Shown here: positions 11,501-24,312 of the stretch, in pieces | Layout: each line of letters starts with the position of its first letter | Position numbering within the stretch: position 1 is the first letter of the stretch | Source of the DNA: Episyrphus balteatus | Lineage: Eukaryota > Arthropoda > Insecta > Diptera > Syrphidae | Reading direction: 5' to 3' | Assembly: GCF_945859705.1 (NCBI RefSeq) | Contig: NC_079136.1 | Coordinates: 110,380,028-110,444,027 of the forward strand | DNA length: 64,000 nucleotides | Position numbers and translations under genes: made by a program | Notes under the pieces: generated by a model | The model's input: the letters and a program-made list of their open reading frames with translations, nothing else | Told to the model about the DNA's origin: nothing | The model's database searches: none

Positions 11501-14500
11501 TTAATAGCTACATACTAATTTTTATTTAATTAGCAAAACAAAAACAGATTACACAAGTATGTATTTTTTTTAATTTTTATTTTTCGAATAAATCAGAACA
11601 TGAGTAGCTACTAACTTGTAGAAAAGACAGGGCTATTGTTATTTTTTTTTATTGAGTTTCGAATCATTTGCATTGCTTCGTCTTCCTCGAAATTTTACGT
11701 AGTAACACACATTTTTAATAAGCTAACACTTATCAAATTATGATTATTAAATTATTGTATTGAATTGAGAAAAGTAAATCCTTTTATTAAGAAAATTAAA
11801 CCTTCGTATATTGTTTTTTTTTTTTATATGTATCTAGTAATTTTTTTTTTTGGAAACTGTCAAACAACAATTTAAATTATAGATTTTCCTGGGATAGAAT
11901 CTGCTTTGCAACACGCAGGAAATTAGTGAGCTTTTCTACACCTGTACAAAGTGCCAAGCTCACTGATACGTGACTGGATATACTCGAACAGCATGCGGTG
12001 CTATTCTCTTTGAATTGGTACACAGTTTATTCTGATGCCCGATAATGCACTAGTGTATAAAAATCAGTTAACTTCTTCTTTAGAAAATAAAATAATGTTT
12101 GCATGAAAAACATTACAAGAATCTAAAATATTATTTAGAACAACATGTTTTTTTGAATAACTCACATAATTCTGAATTTATCTACTTTAATACGACTTCT
12201 CCCACTACTGTTCATGTCATTTTCCTAAAATAGAAACACACAAAACTAATCAGGACAAAAAAAAATAATGTTATACTACATTTTACATATCATTGCGTGA
12301 TAAATATGATTTAAGTGCGAGCGCATTCAAAATATAATTTGGATTTGTCAACAAAATAAAAATGAAAAAAAAAACTCTTTTGTAGCTAGGGTAATCAAAG
12401 ATTGTTTATGAAATGGAAATGGAAAAATCTTACTTATTTTTCGCGTGCAAAGATATAGTTTTGTTTCAAATTGTTTAATGAAATATGATGAATGCAAGAA
12501 CATATTTGTATTTAAATAAATTTAGTAATTTTTTTATCAAATCAGTTACCAGAAAATGGAAAGAAGAGAATTTAGTTTGTTTAATCAAGAAAAAACAACT
12601 TGTATTGGTGCTCAACTACCAAAGTACAATCAAATAAATTACCACGAATGCCCTAGCCAAGCTCATTTTGTGCAAATGAGGTCCAAACGATCACATTTAA
12701 AATTTAAAATTCATAGATATGGGCAATTATATCATTTGCCTTAGTCAAAAGTAGATGGCTGTGAATCGTAGCATATGAACGCAAAAGGAAACATAAACAA
12801 CATATTCGAATTAGTTTTTTTCTGTACAAAATACATACGAGTACAAGCATTTTCTGATATTTTTCCTCGGAGTACTGCTTAGAATAAAACAAACGATTAA
12901 ATGACATACCTTCGATCCTCTTACGACAACTGCCAATTGAATGCTAAGTAATTATAACTCTTTTTGATAAGCGCTTTTTGACAAGCGCTCTACTTTTTTT
13001 TCAACTCTGAAAATCTAGCTTACTTCCCCGTGGAAACTTATTCTTGCCCATACTATTACCCCTCCTTTTTTATTGGGTTTTTTTATTTTTCAAACCATTG
13101 ACTTGAATCAATTACGTGAAGCGTTTGTTCTCGGGGTTAGCACTGTGTTGCTATGGATAGAAAGTTACAATAAGATTGGTTTACAAAAATGCGTAATTAT
13201 CTACAAATCCATATTGAAATTAGTTTTTCCTTTGGTTTGGTTGGATATTTTAATGACATCGACAAATTTTCTATCAAAAAAATATAACAATGGGTAAAAA
13301 TAGCTATCGTTTACTTTTATCTTTATCTTAATACAAAATAAGGATAGGGAAATTGAAAAGTAAACATTCAAAAATTAATGTCATTTGCGATGCTATCGCA
13401 ACTCCATTTGTAAAGGTACTTTAGCATAGGACTTATCAATGATATAACACAATGCAATATATTCATATGGTATCAATGGTAGGTATCAATAACTAATATT
13501 TGATTTTTACAATAAATTGACTTACTACAATTTATATTCCAAAAATATGAATTACATATTACGGATCAGTTCTCTCTCATGTGAATTTTTTTATGGAATG
13601 GATTTTTATATTATAATATATTAATGGCAGTACAATAAGCTTTGACCTTATGTTGTATTTTGTTTTTCATATGCATAAACACTATCTGTTAGTAGAATTG
13701 ATGTGCTAAAACGGTTTAATTCAACGTTATTTATAGTTTTTATTTAACATTTATATCTGCGTAAGAATGTTTTAGCACTAAGGACCAATTTATTCACACT
13801 CCATTATTTTCAAAGTCACAATCCAAAAAGGAAAATTTAAAAGTTATTATGCGATTTGACAGATTTCTAATATTTAATACGGACTTTAAATATAAATAAA
13901 TAAATTTGGCCTAAGCAGTTGAAAATGAATATTCCATTGTAAATGGACTTCGAACTAAGAACAAAAACATCCTCACGAAATCTTAATGCTGACAAGTTGT
14001 CAAGTTGACTGCAACTTATTTTTTACCTCTGCTGGCAGGCCTGCGAGCTCTAGGAGTAATTAATACTAATTTTATCCTCCTAAAACACAAGCATGAACGA
14101 AACAGCAAAATAGTGTCTCAAATGATTTTTTTATAGATATAAAGGTCTAAAATCTTAATTAAAATCTGATTAAAACGATTCATTTTCGTTTGTATTCATT
14201 ATTCGAGGTGGACAAACGATGGCCGTTTCAATTTTTGAAAAAAATAGTTTTTGGGGATTTTAGAAAAAATCCTTATGCTATAAAAAAGGAGGGTCAGTTT
14301 GAATTTTTGAAGAAAAAAAATTACTTTTGGGGATTTTAGGGGAATATAATTGGTGGTGTAGATGTTGGATGTTTGGATTGGATCACCAATACTTTTTAAA
14401 ATATGCGCAGATTTTTTATATTTCAACCACTTTATAATAGTTTCTGTTCATTTGAAAGAACAACCTACACAATAACAGGTGGTTGTGCAATAACGGGACA

Positions 14501-16847
14501 AGAACGGGGCAGATAATTAAATACGGGAGACTAATACGTCCCGGGTTTTCTGCTACTGAAATACGGGGCAGTTCCGGGCAATTTGGGTGAACAAACGAAT
14601 ACTCATAGAATTTTTAGCATTTGCAAGGTTTTAAGAGTTGCCGCTGACGATATGGCCACCTTGTCGCTCGAAATTTTCAAGATCGGAATCAAGGGCGTCA
14701 GCTTCTAAAGTTCCTACCCACTGAAAATCGGTCACTGGATTAGGAGTAGGTAAAAAAGATTATTCACAAAACTGCAATGATATTGTCGTTGTGTTCATGG
14801 AATCTACCGATATTTTGTTTTGATTAAAAAATGTTACCATGGCTATGATCATATGATTAATTGTTTTCAGAACTCATTTATACATAAATACTAAATACGT
14901 ATTTATATCTTCAAAATTAAATAAATGTTTCTTATATTGAATCCACCATTTAATAAGCTCTATCACAATTACAATTAAATGGCCTATTTTACAAATAAGC
15001 TTACCAAAATCGTTTTCTTATCTTATATTTTACTGATACAATATTGCAACGTAGTTTATGTTAAAAAAAAATACTAATTCCATTTCTTTTTCTTATTCAC
15101 TCTTTATAAAGTGTATTCAAATTGATTTTTATATTTGCTTCTCCAACTCTCCATTTTGATTTCTATGAACACTTCTATTGAGTGTGTGATTGTCTATCGA
15201 TTGCTTCACTTAGGCATTAAGACAACCCGTATTCCTGTTCTTATGCAATACGTTTTACAAAAAAAGAAAAAAAAAAACAACTATAAAATTGCCCGCGACT
15301 TAAACACCTGATTCTCTTTTCTTCTGCGGTTATTGAAGACATTTAAAAGACCATAATGTCTGCTATGATGATGATGGTAATGTTAAATTTGAACAAATAA
15401 AAGAGTGTGATGTTCAATGTTCTTCAAGTATTCTTCGTTAATACGAACAAAGTAAAAGTCAATTCAAATTCAATTCGAAGTGGCAATCGAAAATAAAAAA
15501 CAAAAGTAAAACGAGTAGAAGTAAAAAAGATGCGAGAAAGTTATTACTTTTTTATTTCTTGTCCGAGTGGAAATCTGAGCATGCTGTCTAGCGATTGTGC
15601 CTCAAGGGTGCACAAAAGATTGTAAGTTAGTTTTTTTTAGCTTACTTGGACTAATATTAAATGAGGAGTAAATTAAAATTATAACTTTCATCTATATATG
15701 TATAATATACATATACATTGTATATGAAGATGTATACATTCACTTGTGTTGTATTTGCTGATACAAATACGAACAAATATAATTAACTTTTAAAAATAAT
15801 TTCGATACAAAATAAAATGCACGACTAGGTCGCACGTACTTGCTCTGAATACTTGCATAGAATTTTAGTAAATTTTTTTTTACAAAATGCTTCATTGCTA
15901 TAAAGGAGAATGGGCAAAAATATGTATATGGGAGCTGGTCCACATAGTGAACAGAAACGCCACCTATGAAAACAACTTAGTACTATGGAGTATATCAAAA
16001 TTCGAATATTTTTTTAAAGAGAACAAGATGATGGGTAAAATAAGCGACCAAAAAATATGAAAAACACTTTGCAATTACCCAAACCTAGCACCACCATTAT
16101 GAAAAATGAAATACCGAAACCAAGCAAAACCATATGAACATTTATTGTTTATGAGAGTTTTTACTATAAATTTGCTATAAACAATTGTCGTAAAACGTTT
16201 TCTATGAAATTCAGCCATAAAAAAATTTGTAGATTCCTTACTTTACAAACCACGCCCCCTTAACTGAGGCAACTAAAATTAGAAAACATATTTTTTTTAA
16301 TTTTGAATTTTATTTCTTTATTAATGCCTATTTCCTATAAATTGCCATAATTTTATAATAAATTATGCCGACAAAAAAAAAATTGTCGCGCCCTCATTTT
16401 GGAAAAAAACATCCAAAAAAAGTGAATTAACAAAACCTAGCACTACCATAAGAAAAGTTTTTGTTTATAGGAGTTTTTGCTATAAATTTTTTATAAACTG
16501 TTTTTCAAAAATATTGTATTGAAAAAAGTAATTTTTGGGGATTTTGTTATTTTTATTACATACACTGTGGTGTATGCCGTATGCGTAACTTTTGTTGGGT
16601 ATTTTCAGTACAAAAGTTTGTTTTTTGCATATCTCTTAAACGGAGGGTGGAAAAACTATGATTTTTATTAATTTGAGCGTTTTAGACGATTTTTCATTTT
16701 TCACACTTCCTATAAAAAAATTAAAAAAAATTTTTTTTTCAAGGATGGACAAACGAAAATTCTGGGTGAACAAATATTTTTTTTTTTTTTATAATCTGGG
16801 CGCACTAAAGGGGTTTTGGGTACCCTTAAATCAACACAGTGCGAGCG
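8573..16847. other. Long AT-rich stretch without a recognisable gene
   Basis: About 8.3 kb in which I find no convincing exon, tRNA or rRNA on either strand. Short open frames are AT-rich chance products. Noted inside: a GGCCGGCCGG palindrome at about 10134, a GC-richer island at about 14480-14760, and an imperfect direct repeat of about 70 bp at about 16080-16190 and 16432-16502 (AACCTAGCAC then CTATAAATTT). It may be intron of the sulfotransferase gene at 19 kb (minus strand), but no downstream exon of that gene was identified. Confidence 0.45.
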
Positions 16848-17204
16848 TTAGGAAAAGAGGGAGGGGTTTATAAGGAGAAACCGATGCACATTAGTTTTAA
16901 AGTTCTGGACATTAAAATGGGAGGGAAAAACTGAGCCGGGTAATGCATTCCACATTCTCGTAGTGCGACTAAAGAAAGAATCTCTGTATTTGACGGTACG
17001 TCCCAAATTGGGCTCAAGTGTAAACTGATGGGCATTCCTTGAAGTACGAGTATCACGGTTGAATTGTTTAAGGGGAGGAATGCAGCTAGCTATTTCATTA
17101 CAACATTTTTTAAAAAAGTACCTATAAAATAAGGACAGGCATGATACATTCCGACGGTGCTCAAGAGGTGGGATTGTACCAGTAATGGACCTATCACCTA
17201 TCAT
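16848..17204 (-). pseudogene. LINE reverse-transcriptase C-terminal fragment
   Basis: A 118-codon minus-strand frame reads LEHRRNVSCLSLFYRYF, then a Thr/Arg/Ser-rich stretch, then FFSRTTRMWNALPGSVF and FKTNVHRFL. This series is the familiar extreme C-terminus of ORF2 of several non-LTR retrotransposon clades (typically RTARLWNSLPSSVFP). The finger, palm and endonuclease domains are missing upstream, so it is a 5'-truncated relic. It is open over its whole length, which suggests it is fairly recent. Which LINE clade it belongs to is uncertain. Confidence 0.75.
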
Positions 17205-18893
17205 TTTAAAAGGTGGATAAACGAATTAGATAATATTTTGGTTCAATAATTTTGAGGTCGCAGTTTTGGCTTCACGGAGCTGACTATTTTCAGAGTCAAA
17301 ATTTGGAGGAAAAACTTTCTAAAAACTCCATTCAGTGCACTTGCGAAGGGTCTTATTTCAAAGCACACATTTGAAATAAGACTAGTCGATTGTTATTTCT
17401 TTTTTTAATAAAATACACCCAAATTTGAAAATATCAAAAATAAAATTTGTTGGTATCCCAAGTAAGCTCACATGTGAGTCTGATAAAAAGTAGTTATTTT
17501 TTTTTTCAATTTTTTAAAAAGGTAAAAAACATAGACACATCATAACGTTTTCAGTGTTTGACAACAAATTACATAATAGAGGCAGTTGATTTTGTTCGTA
17601 AATTTCGTATTTAAGTTCAATATCTTGAAAAATATCGTACTGAAGGTGTTTTTTTTTTAGTTTTTTTCTTTTTATAATTTTTTCAAAAACTATTGCTTAA
17701 TCGAATTTCATTAAAATTTAAAAGTGGAATTCAGGCTTTTGAAAAATTAAGTATTGCCGTTGTTTTTTTTTTAAATTTTTACTTTTTTTTCTTTGAGCTG
17801 CCTCTTCCTGCTAATATCAATCTTGTTTTTGATAAAAAAAAATGGCCTTTTCGTATTTCGTTCCAAGAACAAGTCCTTTTTCATTTTTTATGTCACAAAT
17901 TGTAAAAAAAAACTTCTTAAATTTTGAAACTAAAAAATGCAAACAAAAATATTATTTATAAAATGAGGATAAGCATTTTAGGGCGATTTGCGGAAACGAA
18001 ACTTAAATATTTTAGTAGAACATAAACTCTTATTCCCTAATTTGCCATCTGCATAAACTGTCACATAAGTACTTATGTATGTATCTAGATCTTAAATTCT
18101 TAAGTTTCGTTCGAACGAACCGCTCTTAGTATTGTTAGGAAGGTACATGGTACATATGGAGGGCTAAAAGCTGAAGTGAACCAAGTTACAAAAAGTGAAT
18201 TCGGAGATATGTATACCGAGTTAAAGTAAATACGTTTTCATTGAATCTTATGGTGAATATTTTTTTCGAACAAATGACAATTTGCGTCGAAACACTTTTA
18301 GATCAAACTTATGAAATACGTTAGTAGAGTCAAACCTTGCGCAGATTTTGGAACTAGATTTGGATATTTTTCTTTTTTGACGTGGTCCCTTTCAGCTGTG
18401 AAACCTCCATTTATCTTGGATTAGATTAAAATATATAAGAACTTTTACTTAAAAAAAATTGAATACCTAATAAATTAATAGACCAAACGACTTTCTTCTA
18501 CGAGCACTTTATTCAGCCTTAAAACTATAACATTATTTCGAATAAGGAAAAGTACACCATATAAAAAGACAACGATCAATTGAATCATACGATGAAAGCA
18601 TACATATTTTAACGTTAGATTTTTATACATATAAAACATCGAATGTACAATATTTATGTATTGGTGCGTATACAGGGTTTTTTGGAGTACAAAATAATCG
18701 TTTAAAATAATAGCACATTTTAATTAAATTAATTATGTGATATCCTACAAATAGTATTTCAGTTTAATACCTATATTTACCTACCAAGCTTAACCATAAG
18801 TAAAAAAAATAATATAAAACTAAAGAAATTGTAAATTTTTCTTTAAAAATTAATAAAATCAAAAATATAAACATTAAACCACAACTGACTCAC
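17205..18893. other. Intergenic or intronic stretch, no feature seen
   Basis: AT-rich DNA directly 3' of the sulfotransferase donor site, so by position it is probably the start of that gene's next intron. A 16-17 bp hairpin (GTCTTATTTCAAA... inverse) lies near 17350-17385. No coding exon was recognised. Confidence 0.4.
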
Positions 18894-19606
18894 CTTTTAT
18901 CCTCGAGCAACTGTTCAGCTAGAGCCAACCGCAACCTCACCACTTTCATACTCTGCAGAGGAAATAGTTTACAAAAAGGTGTTAGGAACTTCCCCTTCCA
19001 GCAAAACTGTGGATATTCCTTGCATTGGGCCCACAGCCGTTCATTATGTTCAAACAAATACTTATGCTCCTTCCCATATTCTAAATACTCTCCCATATCA
19101 CTATAATCACAATGCAAAAGATTTTTAAGCATTGCAATTGCCTTTTTCTCATCCGGCGGACCACGAATCCTTCGAATATCGAAATTCAACAATGGTTCAT
19201 AATGATAGAAATTCCCTGGCATGGCATTAAGAATGTCACCAAGAAAAGTCGACCCCGAACGCCAAGTTGTGATGACAACACTTCGAACTGGCTGACCCCC
19301 CATTTCTGGAGCTAGATCCGACAGTTTCTCGGCATCGACACCAAATCGCCCGGACGGATACTCAAAGTTCTCCATCTCGGTGGCGATTTTCGACCTCTGG
19401 TTGGCAAACACATCGGCCATGGTAACGGATTGATTGTAGGTCTCCGTCATGGTCGTGAGTTGGTGATCCGTTGCCGGAAGCGGACGGTGCTGGGTCGTAG
19501 CTATCAGCAACAAAATGCAGAGGCTGCTGACCCCGCATATTCCGATTAAATTCGCTCGCCGTGACATTATTTTTCTTCGGGTTTTTAGTTTTTGCAAATT
19601 TTGCAT
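18894..19606 (-). CDS. Carbohydrate sulfotransferase, first coding exon (partial gene)
   Basis: The exon encodes about 237 residues of a type II Golgi membrane sulfotransferase of the CHST family (chondroitin/keratan/GlcNAc-6-type), which transfers sulfate from PAPS to glycan chains. Residues about 19-37 are a single hydrophobic anchor after a short Arg/Lys-rich cytosolic tail. A stem follows, then the 5'-phosphosulfate loop TTWRSGSTFLGD (RSGST at 116-120). The 3'-phosphate-binding motif (typically VRDPR) is missing because the exon stops first. The end is a splice donor AAAAG|gtgag at 18894/18893, leaving two bases of a codon. The ATG at 19606 is used; a second ATG 13 codons later is also possible. 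Family members are about 400-450 residues, so roughly half is missing. I did not find the rest to the left. Family is sure, orthologue is not. Confidence 0.85.
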
Positions 19607-20582
19607 TAAGTAGCTTCAGAAAGTGGGCAGAAAAGTTTTGACAATAAACAAGTAGAAATAGAAGGGGGGAGAATGTTAAATAAGTATCGATTTTTATATT
19701 TTTTTCTTTCTTCAATTTAATTGACTCAACATTGCTTTGAGGACAAAATTAAACAATGTAGGAGATAACACTTGAGGCGCACTTTTGACGCATCATAATA
19801 ATTCTATTGGAAATATTCACAATTTGCAAATAAAATCGATTTATAAACAAATTACTATTTTTCTGTCACACTTTTTGTATAGGAATTTCGAGACTTTCGC
19901 TGAGATTTCTATAAAATATATCCATTTCGATGAAGCTACGTTTTATATTTGTGTGTTGTAAAATATTTCTATTCTTTTAAGTTCGAATAAGAAATAGAGA
20001 TTTATTTATTTGCAAAGAGATTAACAGACACAGCCCGAGTCCATGGTTTGGATTTTTGCACACAAAAATTTTCGGATTACCGTATTTTAAGATTGTATTT
20101 GGTTGGTGTCATAAGCGAAACTGTCAAGAAAAATTCATGGCAGTTTTTTTTTATGCGACCGAAACGAGATAGATGGAAGATGCTGCAGTGGCGAAAAATT
20201 GTATTTGTCTCGTTTTAACTCATAGGTGATGTTATGAGAGAAAAAATTGAAAAATTTGTTTATGTTTTTGTTTTCTTTTGGAATGTGGAAGGAAAGAAAA
20301 AGAAACGTCAATGTTGATTTTGTTTTCAATAAATATTCGTGGAGTGGTGTGTTGAATTTGTGGATGATATTGGAAATGTGGTATACCACTATAGTGTTGA
20401 AAAAATGTCTGCTTCTACACGAAGACTCAAGATGCAGAAATTATCTTCGAATTTCGCCTTGATTTTTGTTTCCGTGCGTCACGCGCTGCTTCTACACAAA
20501 GTCGCCAAGTTTTAGACGCACATAAGAACAAGGGAGAAAGAAATTTTATACCCTGTGAGTCTTCGGTCGGGAATTTGGAGAC
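19607..20582. other. 5' flank of the sulfotransferase gene
   Basis: This region should contain the promoter and 5' untranslated sequence of the minus-strand sulfotransferase. I see no clear TATA box or other motif that decides a start site, and no other gene. Confidence 0.35.
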
Positions 20583-20814
20583 TCAAGCCTAAACTACATT
20601 GGCTCAAAAAGTGAAAAAGTACAAAAGTGAAAATTTTCAAACGCATTTTTGTATAGTTTTTCGGGCTAGAAAATTAAAACAAATGATGCAGAAAGCTTAT
20701 TTTTTGGTCTAAAAAACAATTTGTACACTCTTTATCACAAAACAATTGCGAAAGCCAGAAAAAAAATCTTTTCACTTTTGTACTTTTTCAAAAAGTGGTG
20801 TATGTAGTTAAGCC
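20583..20814. repeat. MITE, GGCTTAACTACAT family, short copy
   Basis: Inverted ends: GCCTAAACTACATTGGCTCA on the left and TGTATGTAGTTAAGCC on the right. The next bases of both arms are AAAAAGT(G)…AGTACAAAAGTGAAAA and its inverse, giving arms of about 45 bp around an AT-rich core. It shares its ends with the larger composite element at 21506-23196. Confidence 0.65.
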
Positions 20815-21286
20815 GTAACGGCTCGCGTACACCAAATCCGTCATCGGCCGAATTATGCTCGGGCGTTGTCGGCCGAACTCGGCCGATAGAACCAAGCACA
20901 TAGAAAGAAAAGAAAGTGCGTACACCACTGAAAGTGACATCGTCCGTTGACGTACGTTGACGCCCGATAATAACCGATCAACCGGCATAATCCGAACTTG
21001 TTTGGATTTTTCGTCCGTTGTCGGGTTGATTTACACATAGATATTGCTAAAAGAATTTTCTTTGCAAAAATTGGCGGTATGAACTTTCAAAAATATAAAT
21101 TTCTTCAAAATATTCCATTTAAAACAATTATTATATGCACTTCAAGTTTCACAAAGTCAAACTACAGACCGGCAGCGACATCCTAGATCGGAAGCAGTGT
21201 ATGCAGACGATCGTCCGAGAAAGTCGTCCGAGTAGTTCCGACCCGATGTCGGCCGATAATTCGGTTTTAGTGTACGCGAACGGTTA
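20815..21286. repeat. Inverted-repeat element with GC-rich ends (ACGGCTCGCGTACAC)
   Basis: It abuts the preceding MITE. The left end reads GTAACGGCTCGCGTACACC and the right end GTGTACGCGAACGGTTAG, imperfect inverse copies. Subterminal CGGCCGA blocks (ATCGGCCGA, TCGGCCGAAC, GTCGGCCGATA) occur in both arms, denser than anything nearby. There is no coding frame of substance. Borders are approximate. Confidence 0.5.
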
Positions 21287-21505
21287 GAAGTACTTCTTAA
21301 GGTCGGTCGCAGAGTACAGAAACTTTTTTTAATTTATTTAAATGTTTTTGTTGCACATAGAGCCCGCTGGAGTTGTTTTTTTTTTTTTGTATATTTTGGG
21401 GCTTATTTTATTATATGTATACATACGAAAACGAGAATAAAATAAAACAAAAAAAAAAAATAGCTGTGAAATTTACTTTTTCAATAAAGCTGTTTTGAGT
21501 ATTAA

Positions 21506-23196
21506 GGCTTAACTACATTCAACTTCAAAAAGTACAAAAGTGAAAAAAATGTTTTGTCTTTCACCAACAAACTGCAAAATTCTATCTTTCATCTCAGAAA
21601 AACAAAAGTGAAAGTTAAAACATTTTTAACTTTTACTTTTTCACTTTTTGAAAACACCAACACATGCAAACCAACAACTTAAGAAAATGATTGCTAGATG
21701 GCTTTGTAAAGGATAGTTTTCAAGGAACATGCCTTTTTTTGACAGATGATTTGTTTTGTAAACAAAAAAAAATTTCAACAAAAATTTATAAATTCGAAAC
21801 AAATTCCAATCCAACATAATCTTTTAAAAGGTTTGTTGTAATTTCAAAAGGTTTTCCTTTGTGATTTGATGTAAAAATATATCATTTCTATAGCCTTGGA
21901 AGCTGTAGCCCTCCTGCCACATATCTTGATACAATCGGTATAATACAATAAATGAAACCCGAACACATGTTTTCAATTTAAAATTTTTCTTTGGCCCAAA
22001 AGATACATAATAATTGCTTATTTCACTTTGGTTTCTTTTTTGTTTCGTTGCTTTTCCACCGACTGAGGAGACGGTATTAGTTCGATGGTAACCTCCAAAA
22101 AGAAATTTCTATCGGCCACCGCAACACCACCACCAATCACAATCTCCTACTCCAAGAATAAATCTATCCTTAAAGCTTATCATACTGGACCACACCATCA
22201 CCCAGCAAGTGGTGTTTATTTCCAATATTTGTATTTGCATGAATAGCGCAATAACAAAATCCAATTAAATTGGAAAACACCATGTCGTGATGCTTCTCGG
22301 AAAAGCGGGGACTCTTTGGTTTGGTTGTTGTTTTCTTTTCCAGCGGTGGCGATGAGCTAGATGAAAAACGGAAATGAATGCATACAGTTCAATGATGAAG
22401 TTTCTTTATGCCCACATATTTAAAAGAAATTATAAAATAAAAATAATAAAATTGTAGTAGCTTCGGATGAATAGAAACTACTTCTTTGAATTCTTTAATA
22501 GAACTGATTTATTTTTATTTTTTAAGCACTATTTATATCAAAAAGTTTGTTTACATTCGATAAACAAACTTTGCACAGAATAGGTGATTAATATAAAATT
22601 TGTTCTTAAAGTAAAATAATATTTGAAAATGATTTTAAAACTAAGTGGATTTTATGAATTTCATGAATCGCCACAGTACTCGCCCTCTAGTGACAACGAT
22701 ATCTGTCTGGAATATGAACACGTCTACCGCTTCTTGTAGTCTGAGTGGTTGGTATCTGAGGTGGAGTAGGTGTTAGATTTCCTTCTTCGATTTGGTGTTG
22801 ATCATTTAAAAGAAATGCTGGTTTAAGGCGATCAATGGAGATGTTTTTCTGATGTCCTTTGATTTCTAGTGTGAAGTATTTGCTTGTTTTTGAATCCTCT
22901 CTTTTCAATGAACTGTCAAAACTTCTGGGCATCAAGAGACACCGTTCATCGCCTTATCATCCCCAGGCAAAATCGCCACAAAATCTTAAGAAATAAAACA
23001 AAAATGTTAGTACTCACATCTTGACCGCAAGACAAAAACTAATAACTGCACAATTTTTTTTCATAAAAATGACAGATAATCTTAAAGTTTTAAACACAAT
23101 TTTGATACTCAATTTCGTATGAAGATGTCGCTAGTAGTATGTGTGTATTTTTCACTTTTTCACTTTTTGAAATCAAAAAGTGAATGTAGTTAAGCC
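21506..23196. mobile_element. Composite element with GGCTTAACTAC ends
   Basis: The ends GGCTTAACTACATTCA and TGAATGTAGTTAAGCC are inverse copies, flanked by TTAA-like bases (21502-21505 and 23197-23200), compatible with a TTA/TAA target. Both arms continue with CAAAAAGT and AGTACAAAAGTGAAAA blocks. The 1.7-kb interior includes a gypsy pol remnant, so it is either a composite or a MITE that was later invaded. It may instead be two separate half-copies that happen to face each other. Confidence 0.5.
22687..22935 (-). pseudogene. Ty3/gypsy retrotransposon Pol C-terminal remnant
   Basis: An 82-codon minus-strand frame reads KYFTLEIKGHQKNISIDRLKPAF, a short linker rich in Thr/Pro, then TRSGRRVHIPDRY and a stop. 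This is the usual C-terminal tail of insect Ty3/gypsy polyproteins after the integrase (a small chromo-like/SH3 segment then RSGRRV-P-DRY). The integrase core, RNase H, reverse transcriptase and LTRs are not recognised, so it is a broken fragment of a long-dead or truncated copy. Confidence 0.75.
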
Positions 23197-23535
23197 TTTA
23201 AGCAAGTAGAAAAATGTTCCCAAAGGAACGCAGCTAATTTAAAAAAATTTCGAGCAATTTATTTAACAATTTAGCGATATTTTTTTTTACATTCAAGAAA
23301 TTTGTTTCTTTGCATTATCATTTTATTATGTTTAAGTGGAGTAACTAAAGCAAATTACAGATCCAATTTTGATGATTTCTGTTCTTAAACGTCAGTTAAA
23401 AATTGTCGGTGCTGCCGTTTTGTTTTTTAAAACTAAAAAACAAACAAATTAATTTTTTTTTTTTTGAATTTCATAAATTACTTGCTGTCAAAAGATTATT
23501 TAGATTATTTACAGAAAAAAATTATATGGGAGTCA

Positions 23536-24310
23536 AGCCTAGTACGCTGCTGAAGCTAAACGAAATTTTCCATACAAACTTTCGTTAAAGAAAACTTGAT
23601 CGAAATTAATTTTGTTTTATTTTTGCTTTAAAACTATTTTCTGATGTTTTTTCTTGAATTTTTTTATTTGTATTTTTATTATTTTTACCTTGCTATAATA
23701 CCCGATAGTATTTTATATTTTTTCGTTACCATGTCCGCTGTTGACTTTGGAGACTTCAATTTTTTTCGTTTCGCATCAGCAGCGTACTAGGCTTTAAAGC
23801 CTATAGTACGCAGCTGAAGCGAAACGAAATTTTCCATACAAAATTTCGTTAACGAAATCTTGAACGAAAAATTCCGTTTTGCTTTTCGTTTTTCAGTACG
23901 CAGCTCCAACGAAAAATTGGAGAGTTTTCACTCATTTGTCACTTACTTTTTACTGTCCTGTGCATTTTTCTTGACTCCAAGAGCAGTGTTGACGGTTTTT
24001 TCACTTTTAATTCATTTATTTCTTGCTTTAAAAATTATTTTTCTTTTTATTTTTTTTTATTTTAAATTAATTTTGAATATTTTTATTTTGCATTTGACAG
24101 AATACTCGATGATATTTTTTCGTTAGCATTTTCGTTGTCAACTTTGGAGATTTGAAAATTTTTTGTTAAGCATCAGCAGCGTACTAGGCCTTAGAACTGA
24201 ACAAAGTTGAAATGGGACCACACCCGATGGTATTTTTTTGTTAACATGTTCGCTGTTGACTTTGGAGAGTTCAAACATTTTTCGTTTCGCTTCAGCAGCG
24301 TACTAGGCTT
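23536..24310. repeat. Tandem run of related MITEs (AAGCCTAGTACGC family)
   Basis: Three inverted-repeat units lie end to end: about 23536-23793, 23797-24190 and a right-end remnant at about 24231-24310. Ends are AGCCTAGTACGCTGCTGAAG or a variant and CAGCAGCGTACTAGGCT; arms continue CGAAACGAAATTTTCCATAC. The first two units meet at a TTTAAA junction, as expected if one inserted into the TTA/TAA flank of the other. This family is a distant relative of the AGCCTGGTACGC elements at 29.8, 56.8 and 60.6 kb. Confidence 0.65.
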
Positions 24311-24312
24311 TA

